DNA from: Sycobia sp. Sy_11
Lineage: Eukaryota > Arthropoda > Insecta > Hymenoptera > Epichrysomallidae
DNA: 64,000 nucleotides
Assembly (NCBI GenBank): GCA_018907035.1
Contig: JACCIC010000200.1
Location: forward strand, 1 to 64,000
Direction: 5' to 3'
The translations under genes were made by a program, and so were the position numbers. Shown one piece after another: positions 20,206-32,739 of the stretch (the first letter of the stretch is position 1; every line of letters begins with the position of its first letter). The notes beneath the pieces are model-generated. The model did no database searches. It was not told where the DNA came from and worked only from the letters and a program-made list of their open reading frames with translations.

Positions 20206-23200
20206 CTACGTTCGGAAGCATCGTCTTGGATAAAGGTACCTGTAGAAACGAGATGGTGCATTATGGGGATAGTATTTTTTCATGTCCGAAACGTGTACTT
20301 TGGTTTTCTTCCTGTCGTCCATATCATCTAGCTCGAAGATGGCAGGGGATAGTTTCCTGCCTATTCGGCATGGAGCAATGAACCTTGGTGCTAGTTTTGC
20401 TGCGAATCTATCCGGCCCCGATGATAATACATAGTTTCTCCTACAAACCATATCGTTTTCCTCGAACGACGCTTCTCGTCTATTTTTGTTGTAGTAGCGT
20501 GACTGTTTTTCGCTGGCCACACTAAGGTTTTTCCTGACTAATTCATGAATGGCGGGAAGACTCTTCATTCGATTTAGCCAGTCAGCAGGTCTTAATGGCT
20601 GATGTGGTTGGTTTGCTGTGCGGATGTTCCTAAACGTGGGTATCTCCCTAGGATTTCTACCGAAATTTAAGAAGGATGGTGATGCTTGAGTACTAGCATG
20701 CACAGATGTATTCATGGCAAAGGCTAGTTCGTGTAGGTGGATATCCCAATCTTTATGATCTTGTTTTACAATGATTGAGATCATGCCTTTGAATGTCCTA
20801 TTTACCGGTTCTACAGGGTTTGCCTGTGCATGATACGGTGTTATCAGCTGTTGCACTATTCCGAGTTCGTCGAGTCGCTGTTTGACTAACTTATTGGCGA
20901 ACTCGGTGCCATTGTCGGAGATTAAATACTTGGGGCAACCCCATTTGAATACAACTAGCTCTTCTAGCGCCTTTATTATTGTTTGTCCCGTTGCCTTTCG
21001 GAGTGGTCGAAGCTCCACGTATTTGGTAAATAGGTCCTCGAAGGTCAATAGATATTTGTGTTGGCCTTTACTGGCCGGAAATGGGCCAATTATGTCAGTG
21101 GCCACGCTCGTCCATGGCCCTTTCACATTTCTGTGTGTCATCAAACCTGTTGGTGCTCTCTGGGAGACTTCGTATAACTGACATTCTGGGCAATGTTTAA
21201 TATAGCTGTAAATATCTCACCTCATGCCTGGCCAGTAATAGTTTCGAGAGATCTTGTCTAGTGTTTTATCAACACCAACATGTCCGGATGTCGGTGTATT
21301 ATGACACTCGAGCATTATCCGCTCTCGGTCTTTGGAAGAGATGGCAATCTTTCAGACGTCTTCCTCGGGGCCTAGTATGTCCGAGTAGACGTTTGGGCGA
21401 TGTTTTAGTAGTATATTGTCCTTAATGCACCAGTCTGGATATTTCTCTGGGCATTTTCGGATTTCGCTTACTTTTCTTTCATACCAGCTATCTCGCTCTA
21501 TAGCGGTGATGGTAGCTGCTGGTGATAATTCCATGGTAGGGGGACGTGAGAGCGCGTCTGGCACCTTGTGCAGTGAGCCTTTTCGGTGTATGATCGTCAT
21601 ATTATAGGCTTGCAGCGCTGTGGCCCATCTCGCCAGCCTGCCCGTGGGGTTTTTTAGCGTATGCAGGCATTTTAGGCTACTATGAACCGTGATCACTGTA
21701 AATATTTCTCCCAACAAATAGCCTCTAAATTTTTCGAGGGCCCATAGTACCGCGAGGCTCTCCTTCTCGGTAACCGTGTAGTTCACCTCTACCTTGGTTA
21801 ATGCCCTGCTTGCATAAGCGAAAGGGTGTTTTTCATCGTCCATGTCTTGGCTCAGCACGGCACCGAGGGCGTAATTGCTGGCATCGGTTTGGAGTATATA
21901 GAGTCTATTTTGTATGGGGCGCGCTAACACGGGTGCTTGCGTCAGCAAGATACGCAGTTGGTTTAATGCGTCTTCCTGGGCTTTGTCCCACTGCGATCTC
22001 ACGTTTTTCCGCAATAGCTTGCTTAAAGGTGCTTTTACGTCCGCTAAAGTTTTAATGAAGCGGGTGTACCATCCTACCATGCCGAGAAAAGTTCTCAGCT
22101 GTTTAATGTTCTTAGGTGGTGGATATTCCGTGACGGGCTTTAGTTTGTCGGGGTCCGTACGCAGTCCGTCTTTGTCTACCACATATCCTAAGTAGCGTAC
22201 TTCCGGGCAACAGAACTCAGACTTGTCCTTATTGATTTGTAGTCCAACCTGTTTAAGGCGGGCCAGTACCGCTTCTAATTGCTGAGTGTGTTCCTCGAAA
22301 GTGCTTGTGGCGATAATGATATCGTCCATGTAGACAAACACGCAGGATTGCCACTGCGGTCCGAACACGACATCCATGCCGCGTTGGAAGCTGGCTGGGG
22401 CGTTGGTCAGCCCATGTGGAATCCTCGTGTATTGAAACAGCCCTTTCTGTGGGACTGCGAAGGCAGTTATTTCCTTGCTCTCGTCGTCTAAAGGAATCTG
22501 GTGATACGCCTGGCTCAGATCTATCTTTTAGAGATAGCGAGCGTCACGCAGGTTATCCAATAGGACATCCATGTGAGGAAGAGGATATGCATCCTTCTTC
22601 GTCACTGCCTTCGTCACATCCTTCTGTCAACTGCCCTGTAGTCAATACAGAATCTGATGTTACCGTCTTTTTTCGGCACGATGACCGGACAACTACTCCA
22701 CGAAGTTTCCGAAGGTTCGATAATTCCTTCGGCGAAAAGTCTGTCGACTTCTGCGTGGGCCTGTTTTAATAGTTTGTCCGGTATACGGCGCAGACGCTGT
22801 TTAATAGGTCGGTGTCCTTGCACGTCTATATGGTGAGGGCGCAACTGTGCAAGCTTCAGTGTCCCTGTGTGTTTTGGTATCAGCTGATCCAATAGCTGAT
22901 TCAGTTGCTGCCTCTGTTTCTGCTCTAACCGGGCGACGCCATTCACTGCTGTTAAAGCCGTGATGGCTTGTACGTCGTTGTTCGCACGAGTCACGAAGTG
23001 TCTCACTATGTTTTTCGACGTATGCCAAGTCACCTTGGCGAAATTAATCGTCATTTCTAGCTGTATCAATATATCCATCCCTAGGATGATATCATACGTT
23101 AACAAGTTAGACACTCTGAATCGCGTCGAAATTTGTTGCGCATCTATTTTTAGAAGGAGATCTATTTCTCCGTCGTTAGAGCAGATTTGGCCATCTTGCA

Positions 23201-23501
23201 GCTGCATAAACGATGTAACTGGTATGATGGCGGTTTTCACTATCTTTGCAGGACGTGGTCCAATATATGAATCTTGTGCCCCCGGATCGACTAACGCTGG
23301 GAATATTTTTCCTAATAATTCGATGTTTAGGAAAAATCGATTATCGTCCTCTCGAATTGGGGACGTGCGTCGGGAGTCGGTAACGTCTGTGGCCGTTATT
23401 AAAATCTGTTCTGCGTTCTTTTCGTGTGTAGTTGTTTGCGGAGTCTCGACGTAAAGGAAGGTAGGTGCGACTCCAATAGCCTCTTCCCTTACGCGTTTCC
23501 C
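20206..23501 (-). pseudogene. pol: Gypsy-B Pol (protease, RT, RNase H, integrase), broken
   Basis: Protease (DPGAQDSYIG near 23290) and the start of RT are open down to 22614, where a short insertion breaks the frame next to DYRAV. RT resumes with a TAA near 22528, then reads through YMDD near 22330 and on to RNase H and the end of an open stretch at 21352. RNase H keeps TDAS and the TVTEKE Glu, but the usual VITDHSS reads VITVHSS, losing a catalytic Asp. Stops at 21352-21354 and near 21220 interrupt the integrase zinc-binding region. The integrase core (21144 downward) has all three acidic residues: TDIIGPF, SDNGTEF, NPVEPVN. It ends at TGA 20206. About as complete as Gypsy-A Pol, but with more damage. 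Confidence 0.88.
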
Positions 23502-25421
23502 GAGGTTCTCCTGTTTGGGCTGCAACGCTTGCAGTTTACGGTGGAAACGCAATCTTCGCCGCAATTGTAACAAAAGATGCGTTTCCGCTCGGGTCATCTA
23601 TCTGTCCAGTGGCCTCGTCTACTGCATATCCAGCATGGCCGATCATCTTCGCCGTTATTTCTACGTTCTGTGCGTGGTCGCGGTGACTCACGCCGTGTTC
23701 GTTCATATGCTGGATATTCGTCGTTGCTTTCTCTTGAAGGTGATCGGGGGTAATATTTCTGGTCATTGCTTCCTCGGGCTGGACGATAGTCGCGAGAGAG
23801 GTTGGTTAATCGGGTCTTGTTACGTTGTGACGGGCTTCTAGGCTTATATCGTGGTTCATCGGTCAATTTGGATCGGGGCCGGGGGGTGTTACCGAACGAT
23901 ATCTGGAAGAGGGACTACGATATTGTTTTTTTCTCGATTCTCGTCTAGATTCTTCCCGTGATTTTCTGGATGAAGGGCTAAGGCTGCTTTCCCGGTTACG
24001 TTTACCTGGGAAGGAGCCTTTGCTCTGTTCTTTTCTTGATGTTACTTTTGCTGGTGGTTTGACCAACGTTACGTGTTTTGACTGTTCCTCGTCTAGTGCT
24101 GCCAGTCTCGATCGTCTAGTTGCTCTTCCAGACTATAGGCAGGCTGCACTGCTCATCAGACAGGTTTCTGCTGCTGGCGGCTCTTTATAGCGACGAGTTA
24201 ACTCTCTCTTGAGTTCTATTTGTTGGCCTAACACCTGCACCTCGTCTAATGTCTTGAAATCTGCCTTATTTATCTTGTCGATAAAGGTAGGGTTTAGATT
24301 TCGATATACTCGAGTTGTGTCTCTGGTGGTAAAGGTGGCGGCACTTTTCCTAATATCGCTCTCATATCGATCAGGTATGATCCTATTGATTCATTAGTAC
24401 CTTGCGTTCTATCTCGGAGTTCCTCTTCTAACCGTAATGTGTAATCAATAGGTCGGAACTGTTGTCGCAGTGCTGTCTTCAGATGTTCTAGCGTTTGCCA
24501 CTGCTTGTAGATTGGCTTTACCCATGTACGCGCAGATCCGCATAATATCCCGGGTATCAACTTCAGTATATCTGCCGCGGGAATACTTAGACTCTCGCAA
24601 GTCTCCTCTAGCCTTTCAATAAATTCCTCGACATCTTCTTGCGGCGTTCCCGAAAACTTTACGTTTCATTGCCTAAGCAGCTGGCCTGCTCGCGTTTCTT
24701 TAAGATATGTACTGTCCAGTGACCTGCTTTGATGCCAGGTTTGTGTATTCGGGATTGCGTTAAGTGTGTGTGGCAGTGGTGGTGTAGATTCTTCTGCCTG
24801 TCTGTTGTTGTCTCGGGCTGTGGCGGCAGGTATTTCTGGTGGTGATTGTTGTATATTAGCAGCATATTGCTGCATCCATAGGTAGTAGGGGTCACTCCAT
24901 AGTCCTGGTAGATTATATGACGGGTGTACCACGTTTGCTGGTATTTTCTCCGCACCCGGCAGATTTGTACTGTGGGCTGGTGGTGATTGCCATTGGCCCA
25001 TATTATATCCACCGAACGGGATGTTCATAGGGAAACACCATGGCGGTGTCGTCGTGACAGATTTCGTTTGAGAGCTCTGCTGAGCGGCAGCGTTCTGCGC
25101 TTCTACGTTGACAGCTGTCGCTTTGTTAGCTTTCGTCTCCTCTATCTTATCTAGTTCTGTGGAGTTCAGAATTTTCGATATTTCCGAGATTTCTGGGCGA
25201 ATTTCATCATTCAATTCATTCCACTCGGTAGCGTTGTTTCCGAAGAGGCGTCTCAGCTCAAACCTGACTAATCTGTTGCGGAGAGCTTCCATATGATCCT
25301 GTGTTACGATGTTGTGCTGACTCGCTTCTTGGGCGAGCTGCTCAGGCGTCATAGCCGTGAAAAGGCTGTGTAATCTTTTTTCCTCGTCGGCTAATGCCTG
25401 ACTTGCCGACGGTTTAGCCTC
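23489..25421 (-). pseudogene. gag: Gypsy-B Gag with RS-rich region, broken
   Basis: I start at the methionine of MEAKPSASQALADEE (25421), which lines up with the Gypsy-A Gag start; an upstream ATG at 25481 is also open. The N-terminal part through TRAGQLLRQ is open, then a TGA at 24666-24668. The capsid domain continues in frame (IPGILCGSARTWVKP, QQFRPIDYTLRLEEELRD) until a frameshift near 24295. The arginine/serine-rich stretch follows (KSREESRRESRKKQYRSPSSRYRS). The knuckle CWICSRRGHWTDR ends in TGA where its last cysteine should be. The second knuckle (CYNCGEDCVSTVNCKRC) and the gag stop TAA (23489-23491) come next, just after the slippery heptamer. Confidence 0.85.
23495..23501 (-). promoter_or_regulatory. 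Candidate -1 frameshift heptamer GGGAAAC, Gypsy-B
   Basis: Minus strand reads TCG GGA AAC GCG TAA in the gag frame. It is the same heptamer, phase and distance to the stop as in Gypsy-A. Confidence 0.75.
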
Positions 25422-25481
25422 CATTTGTTTAAGTAGCCCATAATAAATGAAATCAGAATTATGTAAATCTAGTTTATACAA

Positions 25482-28400
25482 TCCTAGATTAAGAGCGTGT
25501 TTTTATGACCTATTGTTGTGTTCGTTTGTATACACGTCTAATTAGCTGATGATCGCTGATTTACAAGGTTCGTTAAAAACGTCTATCTATGTTTATTTTT
25601 ATATTGACTTATACCTATCAGTCTTTTTCCTTTTATATTTTTTTTGTATACTAGTTAGTCTATTTATATTATAGATAAAAAATAATTGTTAGCATAATCT
25701 TTTAAAATGTCGTTTTGTTATCCATTATTTCTTGGCTTTAAATTGTTTTCAACCTTATTTTATTTATTTCTTATTGCATTTCTGTCTCTGGACCAAATAA
25801 TCGTTGCGTGTGGTAAGTATTTGTCTTGTTTCTTTCTATTTTTATTTTTGATTATTATTATTATTATTTTATTTATTAATTATTAATTAACAACATTTAT
25901 TAATTATTAATACTATTATGTCTATAATGCCGGTATTATTGTGATTTAGAAGTGTGGAGGTTCTTATGTATATAGTGAGCTGGAGCAATATAAAAGGAAA
26001 AAAAGTACTAGAAAAATTTCAAAAAAAAATGTTGAAGTTAAAATAGTTTAATTCGACATTCCTTTTATTTCTACAAATTTATATAAAATTTAAAAAAAAA
26101 ATTTAAAAGTTTTTTTTTTGTTTATGCAAAAATTATTTGTTTATTATTTATCAATTTCTATTATTAAGTAGTGAATTTTATGTCCTCGTTTGTCTTCTGC
26201 TTAGTTATTTTAAAGATGACTTCTATTGTTGAAAATTTTTCTCAAGTGGTATATTGTTTATTTATTTATTTATTTATTTATTTATTATCGTTATTATTAT
26301 CCTGATTGTTATTATTTACTTTGACGTTAATTGATCCTGCTGCTGCTTCACTAACTTCCTTATTTTTATGTCTTGATATTGGTTGTTATTATTATTAAAT
26401 TATTTATTATTTATTATTTGTTATTTAATTAATAATTGTGTGTCAGTTATTACACTGAACCATATATAGTGTCCCACGCCGGCAAAAAGAAAGAATTTAA
26501 AATTTGCTTGATGTATATATCTTTTGTATATATTGCTTAAAGACTTTGTTTATCTATAGTAAATTTATTGATATTGTTTTTATCGTTAATTAATAATTAT
26601 TCTATTTATAAATCACTTCTATATATCTTCTATGGTTTCATGCTGCTAAGATTTTACAATCCTGTGTCGACGTACCTTGTTGTTACTTTTCCTTGTATGA
26701 ATGCAAGCTTACCATATGAGTTTTATATTTTGTAATATTCCTTATATATTTAATTATTATTTTTCCTGCAAAAGGAAGTTGTGTAAATGGCTTACCGGTT
26801 ATTTTTACTATGATCGTTGGATTTTTAAACCAAAAGAAGTTATATATCCTGATTGTGATGGTCACAGAGTTGTTTAGTTGATTATTTATTTATTCGACCT
26901 CTTTATTTATTATAAATTAATTTATATTATGCTTGATTCGTATATTATGCTAACTTCTTATTACACCCTTGTTTTTTTTTCTTAAAACTTACCTTATGAC
27001 AGAAACGCACTTTTATTTATACATAAATTTTTATATAACAGTCATATTAATTTCACACTTTGTAATTATAAATTATTTGTTGATCACTTATTTAGCTTCC
27101 AATTCTTCTATTTATCGTCAATATACTTTACAGTAAAAGCATGATATTTTATACTTGATTCTGTCTGGCTGTATGTTGCATGTGACAGGAACAGCGTGTG
27201 ATTTCAAAATTACACTTAAAGTTTTTTTATAATAATTTATAATTATTAATGAATATTTGTTCACGTTGATATTCACTATTGCTGTAGTTGTCACCAATTT
27301 AATGCCCTTGATTTGGTCAGAAAATTCCTTTTCTTTCCCATACTTTTGACACTTTCAAAATTTTCACCTATATGTACTTTACTTGACGTATAGGTTATAC
27401 GTATCATCAATACTTGATACAGCAGACAGGTATAAATTTTTGTACTTATTAAAATCACTGACACTTTCACTGGTTTATATCAAGTATTATAAAATGCTAT
27501 AATAAGGAAGCATGTATTCGCTGGAATTTTCGCTGATTTTTCACTTTAGCTTGCACAGTAATGATTTATGCAACATACATACAGACAAACACTTATATCA
27601 CTTATTCTTATATGTAAAAAACACAAAAATGGACATCTATTATTTAAGTTATTGTGTATCGATCCTCTTCCTACTATTCAAGGAAATAGATTGTCTTAGC
27701 AATTGTTCATTTTAATGCCACTTGTATGGCTACTTGAGAACCTGTTTTTGTTTTCATTAAGTTTTTCCTGTCGAAATTTGTTCTTTTCGCTAAATGTCTT
27801 CAAATCTTCCTTTTCTATATACGTATGGTTGTACTAAACTGCATCTATCTCTCTGAATTGGGGAATTTAGCTTTTTTCTAATGTTTTTATGTCCATCAAA
27901 ATCCACATATGTACTATCAACTATATAGCGTATCAGCTGACAGCTGGTACTGCTTAATCACATAGGCTTACTATGCCAGTATGTTTTACTTAACTTTGTT
28001 GAGCAGTTTCTTTTTTCAGGGACATTTGCCACTAGCTTCTTCGAGCTAGTGAGCTGGAGCGACAGGAAGAATGACAATAGTACACTGTTCAGGGATTGAA
28101 TTTATGTGCAAAATATATATATAAGAAACGTTAAAAGAATGAATTAACATGAAATATCATGCAGAAAAATAAAACAGATATAACAAATATTATAAATAAT
28201 TTTATATGGATTTATGAAAAGAATTGCAATAAATATTTATATCAGTAGTATATATTTTATATATGACAACATGCACATATGACATAAAGAGACAACATTT
28301 AATTAAATTATTAAGCCATTTAAAATTATATAATTCTAAAAGAATTTATATACGGCAATATATATTCGACGGGGACACGATTTTACTTAATATTTCTGTT

Positions 28401-28696
28401 TACATAGCGAGAGGGAGAAAGTGAAAAATTTTCTTTTGGCCTGAGGGGTGAGGGGGGGCTATCCTTATAGTTCATACGACGCTTGTGTCGTTTACACCGG
28501 CCGCGTCTGCTACACGCAACGGCGCTACTGCGCATATTCGTACGCCGCTCTCCAACATGGCCGTCTGTACTTGCCACGTGGCGTATTACACGGCGCGTTC
28601 TCACTTATCATTATCGTATCACTGCTTTCGACCACGACTCGGTTTACGCACTTTCTATCCGGAAAAAACTTTTTCTTACATAATTTGTTCGACGGG
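25482..28696 (-). other. AT-rich leader of Gypsy-B
   Basis: 3.2 kb between the primer-binding site and gag. No coding frame of note. It has T-runs, a (TTTA)n run at about 26252-26284, and TTATTA runs. A GC-richer segment at 28440-28660 adjoins the primer-binding site. Confidence 0.7.
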
Positions 28697-28715
28697 CCTC
28701 ACTTATTGGACGCCA
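28697..28715 (-). promoter_or_regulatory. Primer-binding site of Gypsy-B
   Basis: TGGCGTCCAATAAGTGAGG on the minus strand starts a few bases after the 5' LTR end. TGG at this place is the complement of a tRNA CCA end. I cannot name the tRNA. Confidence 0.55.
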
Positions 28716-28718
28716 TTT

Positions 28719-29222
28719 TATAACCCAACTTTAACGGGTTATTTACCTTAGTATTTCACGTCGCGTCGACGTCGCTGGAACGAGAGAACGGGGAACGGGG
28801 AACTAGAAACGCGAAAGGACGAGTCTAATTCTGAACAATATATGATCAATTATTTATTATAACTCGCGCATCACACATTCCTTACTCTACGCGTTACAAA
28901 TCTCTTCGAAATTTACAGTTCACATTATAAGCGCGACGGCGACAGACACGACGGAGCGGGTTCGCGGACAAGGATAGATGCAGTAGGGAAAGGGGCGGGC
29001 GGTGAGGGGGAGAGGGGGGGGACGCGGTGTAACCTACAGCTAGACGCTCGCGCGCGCGGCTACGCTACGATGGCGCGCGCTCACAGGGGGACGCGCACTT
29101 TACTCATCACTTAATAACTTGGAAGGCTACATGCCGAAGGGTCCTCGGCGCCGCTGCTTCTTCTCGATCGCGTGGCTTCCTCTCGTCCGGGTGGTGTCTT
29201 CGTGCTTCCTCTCTCTCTTTCA

Positions 29223-29265
<43 letters not shown>

Positions 29266-29664
29266 GTGCGGGGCTAACTTCCCTTCTTCCTTCCTTCTCG
29301 TTTTCTCGCTGAGCCTTCAGGCCCAGGGGCGATGCTGGTTTGGGACGACCGCGGAGACGGTCGTGGATCAGGCGTTGCTGTTGAGGTCGTCGTCGACGTA
29401 TGCACGGCTGGCACGTGGGAATGATCGGAATGCGGGTGGTAACTGAAACTGAGAAGAGCTCGATAGTTTTGGTGACAACTCGACTCAATACGTCAGATCT
29501 CCTCGACGGCTCGGGGAAGAAGGAGAAGGTGAAGTTCCTTTATTTTCGCTTCCTTCTTCGCGGGCGAACGTCGCGCACTCTCACGGCTCGTGCTGCGCGT
29601 ATTTTCGCTGTAACGCGCGAACGCTCGGTTTTGCAAGCGTGGACTGGCCATTTGGTCGGTCACA
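28719..29664 (-). repeat. Gypsy-B 5' LTR
   Basis: Starts (minus strand) TGTGACCGACC and ends GGGTTATA. It aligns with the 3' LTR over its length, with a longer CT tract (29213-29262) and scattered differences. Confidence 0.9.
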
Positions 29665-30512
29665 ATATATATACTGGATGATCGTCGACTGAAAGTGTGC
29701 GAGGTAGCAGACATGATAGGCGTTTGAAGATATACGGTCCATCGCATATTAACTGAAAATTTAGAGATGACAAAGCTGTGCGCATGATGGGAGCCGCGTT
29801 TCCTCACAATGGAACAAAAACAGCGTCGTGAAGATGTTTCAGTTGAGTGTTTAACAATGTTTCGCACAAATAAAGCCGAATTTTTGCTCCGTTTCATAAC
29901 CATGTATGAAACATTGTTCGACCACTTCACACCCGAAACAAAAGAACAATCAAAACAGTGGACTCAAAACGGAGAATGGTGAAGTCTTCTTTAAAGAAGG
30001 TGAAGTCCGCTCCATCTGCAGGCAAGGTTATGGCATCGATTTTCTTGGAATGCGTATGGGATAAGTTTCATTGACTATCTTGAAAAAGGAAAAACGATCA
30101 ACTTCGAGTATCATGCCAACTTATTGCAACGTTTGAGCAAAAAAATCAAGCGAAAACGACCGCATTTGGTTAAGAAGAAAGTGTTTTTCCATTGTTATGG
30201 CAATCGCTAAAATTAATGAATTAAAGTTTGAATTGTTACCTCATCCACGCTATTCTCCAGATTTAGTTCCTTTGGATTATTTTCTATTCACAAACTTGAA
30301 AAAATGGCTCGCTGGTCAAAGATTTTCCAACAATGAAGAGGTGATGTTGGCAGTTAATGTCTATTATGAGGAGCTTGACAATTCTTATTATAAAAAGAGT
30401 ATCGAACTTATTGAACATTGCTGGGTAAAGTATATAAGCTGAAAGGAGATTACATTGAAAAATAAATTAATAATTTTATTTATTGGGCCAGGCACTTCTA
30501 GAACCACCCTCG
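29665..30512 (+). mobile_element. Mariner C, right fragment
   Basis: Carries the C-terminal two thirds of a mariner transposase and the right TIR ending at 30512, followed by TA. See the left fragment at 15027. Confidence 0.8.
29674..30442 (+). pseudogene. Mariner C transposase remnant
   Basis: The readable part begins with DDRRLKVCEVADMIG, a mariner second HTH, then RILTENLEMTKLCA and TMEQKQRREDVSVECL. The first catalytic zone reads MYETLF where an Asp is expected, and the second reads FHCYGNR, also without Asp. The third zone is SPDLVPLDYFLF. The frame shifts several times and about 90 N-terminal residues are absent. The pattern suits a mauritiana-like mariner, distinct from A and B. Clearly dead. 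Confidence 0.75.
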
Positions 30513-31236
30513 TACATGTCCTTGTCATTCCAATTTAAGAAATGACTATGCGTAACAGATTTGTAGAAGCTAATCTTGTTATGCTTGTAACCACGATTTT
30601 CAAGAGACTGTGAACCATGTTATTATATTTTTGGATGTTACAACTTTGAACTATTGTTTATATAAAATTATCTGGGAAATAATAGAGATAATAAAATAAA
30701 GCGTACAAGTACGCCATTTATGTATAATATATACACGCGCACAATATGCATCGTTCCATGAGTGAGTCGAGCGTTATGGCGTGCACCTTCTTATCAAAAG
30801 ATTATTGTATCAAAATATCATCTATTAGCATTAATACGTCCGAGTGAGACAGAAAGCGAAAGTGTTTTCCACATCTAGTTCTATTGCTTTACACTCTGCT
30901 CCCACAAAATAAGCTTATTATAATATCTCTTTAAAATTAGTTTCTACGATAGTATGAGATAAGGCAAGTATTGTGTATGCGAATTCCTTATCAATTGAAT
31001 CTTCTCTTGAATGTAATACATTTATCAATTTAATCAATGTGTTGTATTTATTTATATAAATTAAATGTTTTCTTAATTAGAGTTCTCAGTCAATTACACA
31101 TAAATTGATTACATAAAACAATTACACATAAAGGTGCGATGCTTAAAAACAACTTATAATTTTATTATTTGTAAATATTTCTAATTTAAACAAAAAAAAG
31201 TATTGAAATCAATTTTTACATAGTCAACTATACGTA
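30513..31236. other. AT-rich stretch, no gene seen
   Basis: No coding frame, RNA gene or repeat that I can support. Confidence 0.5.
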
Positions 31237-31248
31237 AATATGTGCGAG

Positions 31249-31466
31249 GATTACGATGGCTTGATCGCTAGAGCGAAGGGCTAGTATCTTGGTGATCCGA
31301 ATTCAAATCCCGGTCTCGGCCGATTGATACAGGTACCTCTGTAATAATGTAGTTGCTTTGTTTTCAAATACATCGTACACCTTCGTCGCTGATTAACACC
31401 GGTATTTGGAAGCATAAATAGAGCGACGTTAAATAAAAACAAAAAATATTAATATGTATGAGTACC
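31249..31466 (+). mobile_element. tRNA-derived SINE, plus orientation, 12-bp TSD
   Basis: A tRNA-like head (GATGGCTTGATCGCTAGAGCG as box A region; GATCCGAATTCAAATCCCGG as box B) is followed by a body ending AAATAAAAACAAAAAA. The 12-base sequence aatatgtgcgag occurs directly before (31237-31248) and after (31467-31478). This is a retroposed SINE rather than a functional tRNA gene, because the body continues past the head and the head does not close into a good acceptor stem. Confidence 0.9.
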
Positions 31467-31548
31467 AATATGTGCGAGTTTCGAAAGGATTACTTATTAT
31501 TATTCAATAAAAAAGTTGTTCATTAAAAGTGTGCCCATGTAGTCACTT

Positions 31549-31765
31549 TTTTTTTTTTTTTTTTTTTTTTATGTTATTTAACGTCGCTTTATTTATGCTT
31601 CCAATTATCGGTGCTAATCAGCGACGGAGGTCTACGATGTGTTTGTAAACAAAGCACATGTAAATAATTACAGCGGTGCCTGTATCAATCGGCCGAGACC
31701 GGGATTTGAACTCGGATCACCGAGTTTGTAGTCCTTCGCTCTAGCGATCGAGCCATCGTAGGCCT
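31549..31765 (-). mobile_element. tRNA-derived SINE, minus orientation, 14-bp TSD
   Basis: Same family as the previous one, inverted, with the T-run (its A tail) at 31549-31570. The TSD ccatgtagtcactt is at 31535-31548 and 31766-31779. The two SINEs point tail to tail, 82 bases apart. Confidence 0.92.
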
Positions 31766-31779
31766 CCATGTAGTCACTT

Positions 31780-32737
31780 ATTTATAACGTGGGAATACAG
31801 TACTATGAATATATAACTTAAAAATTATTGCGGCCTCGTCTTCTAACATTAAAAGAAAGGAAAGCATTATAACATTATTTTTTATAATAAATGAAGTGAT
31901 TTACGGTGATCGAGGCGTCTATTTATTATGTGCGGCCTTACCCCTTTTTTGTTGTTCTAAGCGTTGTCCCGATTTCATCAGCGGACCCCCTCGTGGAGAG
32001 AGGACGGGTCGTCAGAGCCGAAGAAGCCAGCAGGTAGGTGCTGCATGTGTTTAAATATTCTGTGTCGGTGGCCAGGGCAAAGGCCACTACGTCACAGTGG
32101 CGCCTAACGTTGCGCAGCGCTGAGCGGGGAGGACGGCAGTGTGCGAGCACTTAACCTATTTCGACCACGTGGCGATTGTTGTGCGCGTGCAGGCGTAAGT
32201 GCGTCACCGAGCAGACACGACGTGAACCACACGAGGCGACCGCCGCCATTTTGCGAGCGCACCGGCAGAGGAGTGAGGTGCGACGCGAACACCACCGTCG
32301 ACGTTAGGTGATCGGTCGAGTTAGGTTCGCGATAGGAAGAGCGCCAGTAGTAGTGACTAGGAGTAGGTCAGATAGTAGGATAATTTTTTTTTTTTTTTTG
32401 AATTGATGAAATTATGAGTGACAAAATATAATATAAATGAGTGAGTGAACACAATATGAAGTATTTTAAAATATAATATAAACATATTCAATGTTGTGAT
32501 GTAAAATATTTAGGTTAATTATAATATATTTTCAATCATTTTGATCATTGATATTATTGATATTATTATTGATAAATTTTGTGAGTCTAAATTGTTATTT
32601 ATAAATCTCAGCATATGACATTTAGCGTATAGTATTTGATTGAATGGTCTTAATAATTATCGAAGTCTAGAAGTTGACTTAATACGGTGATAAAATAAAT
32701 AAGCATTTTTTTTATAATTTATATTTCTTTTTTTTGT
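31780..32737. other. GC-rich island (about 32020-32370) in AT-rich sequence
   Basis: The island is CpG-rich and includes CCGCCATTTTG (32242-32253), the form of a YY1-type promoter site. No ORF inside it has motifs. A host promoter or 5' UTR, or an unrecognised LTR, are both possible. The rest of the stretch is AT-rich without genes. Confidence 0.35.
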
Positions 32738-32739
32738 TA

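Larger units (their letters stand above)
16526..29664 (-). mobile_element. Gypsy-B: full-length Ty3/gypsy element, 13.1 kb, minus strand
   Basis: Two related LTRs of about 0.92 and 0.95 kb bound the element. Reading on the minus strand I see 5' LTR, primer-binding site, 3.2 kb AT-rich leader, gag, pol, third ORF, 1.2 kb 3' UTR, polypurine tract and 3' LTR. It is a relative of Gypsy-A with the same gene order but clearly diverged protein sequence. Both outer flanks are TA-rich (consistent with an ATAT-type duplication, not unambiguous). LTRs differ by scattered substitutions and small indels, and all ORFs are broken, so this is an old inactive copy. Confidence 0.9.

Noticed and set aside
31249..31330. 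A tRNA gene
   Set aside because: Box A and B are present, but the body continues into a SINE with A-rich tail and TSD, and no clean cloverleaf is visible.
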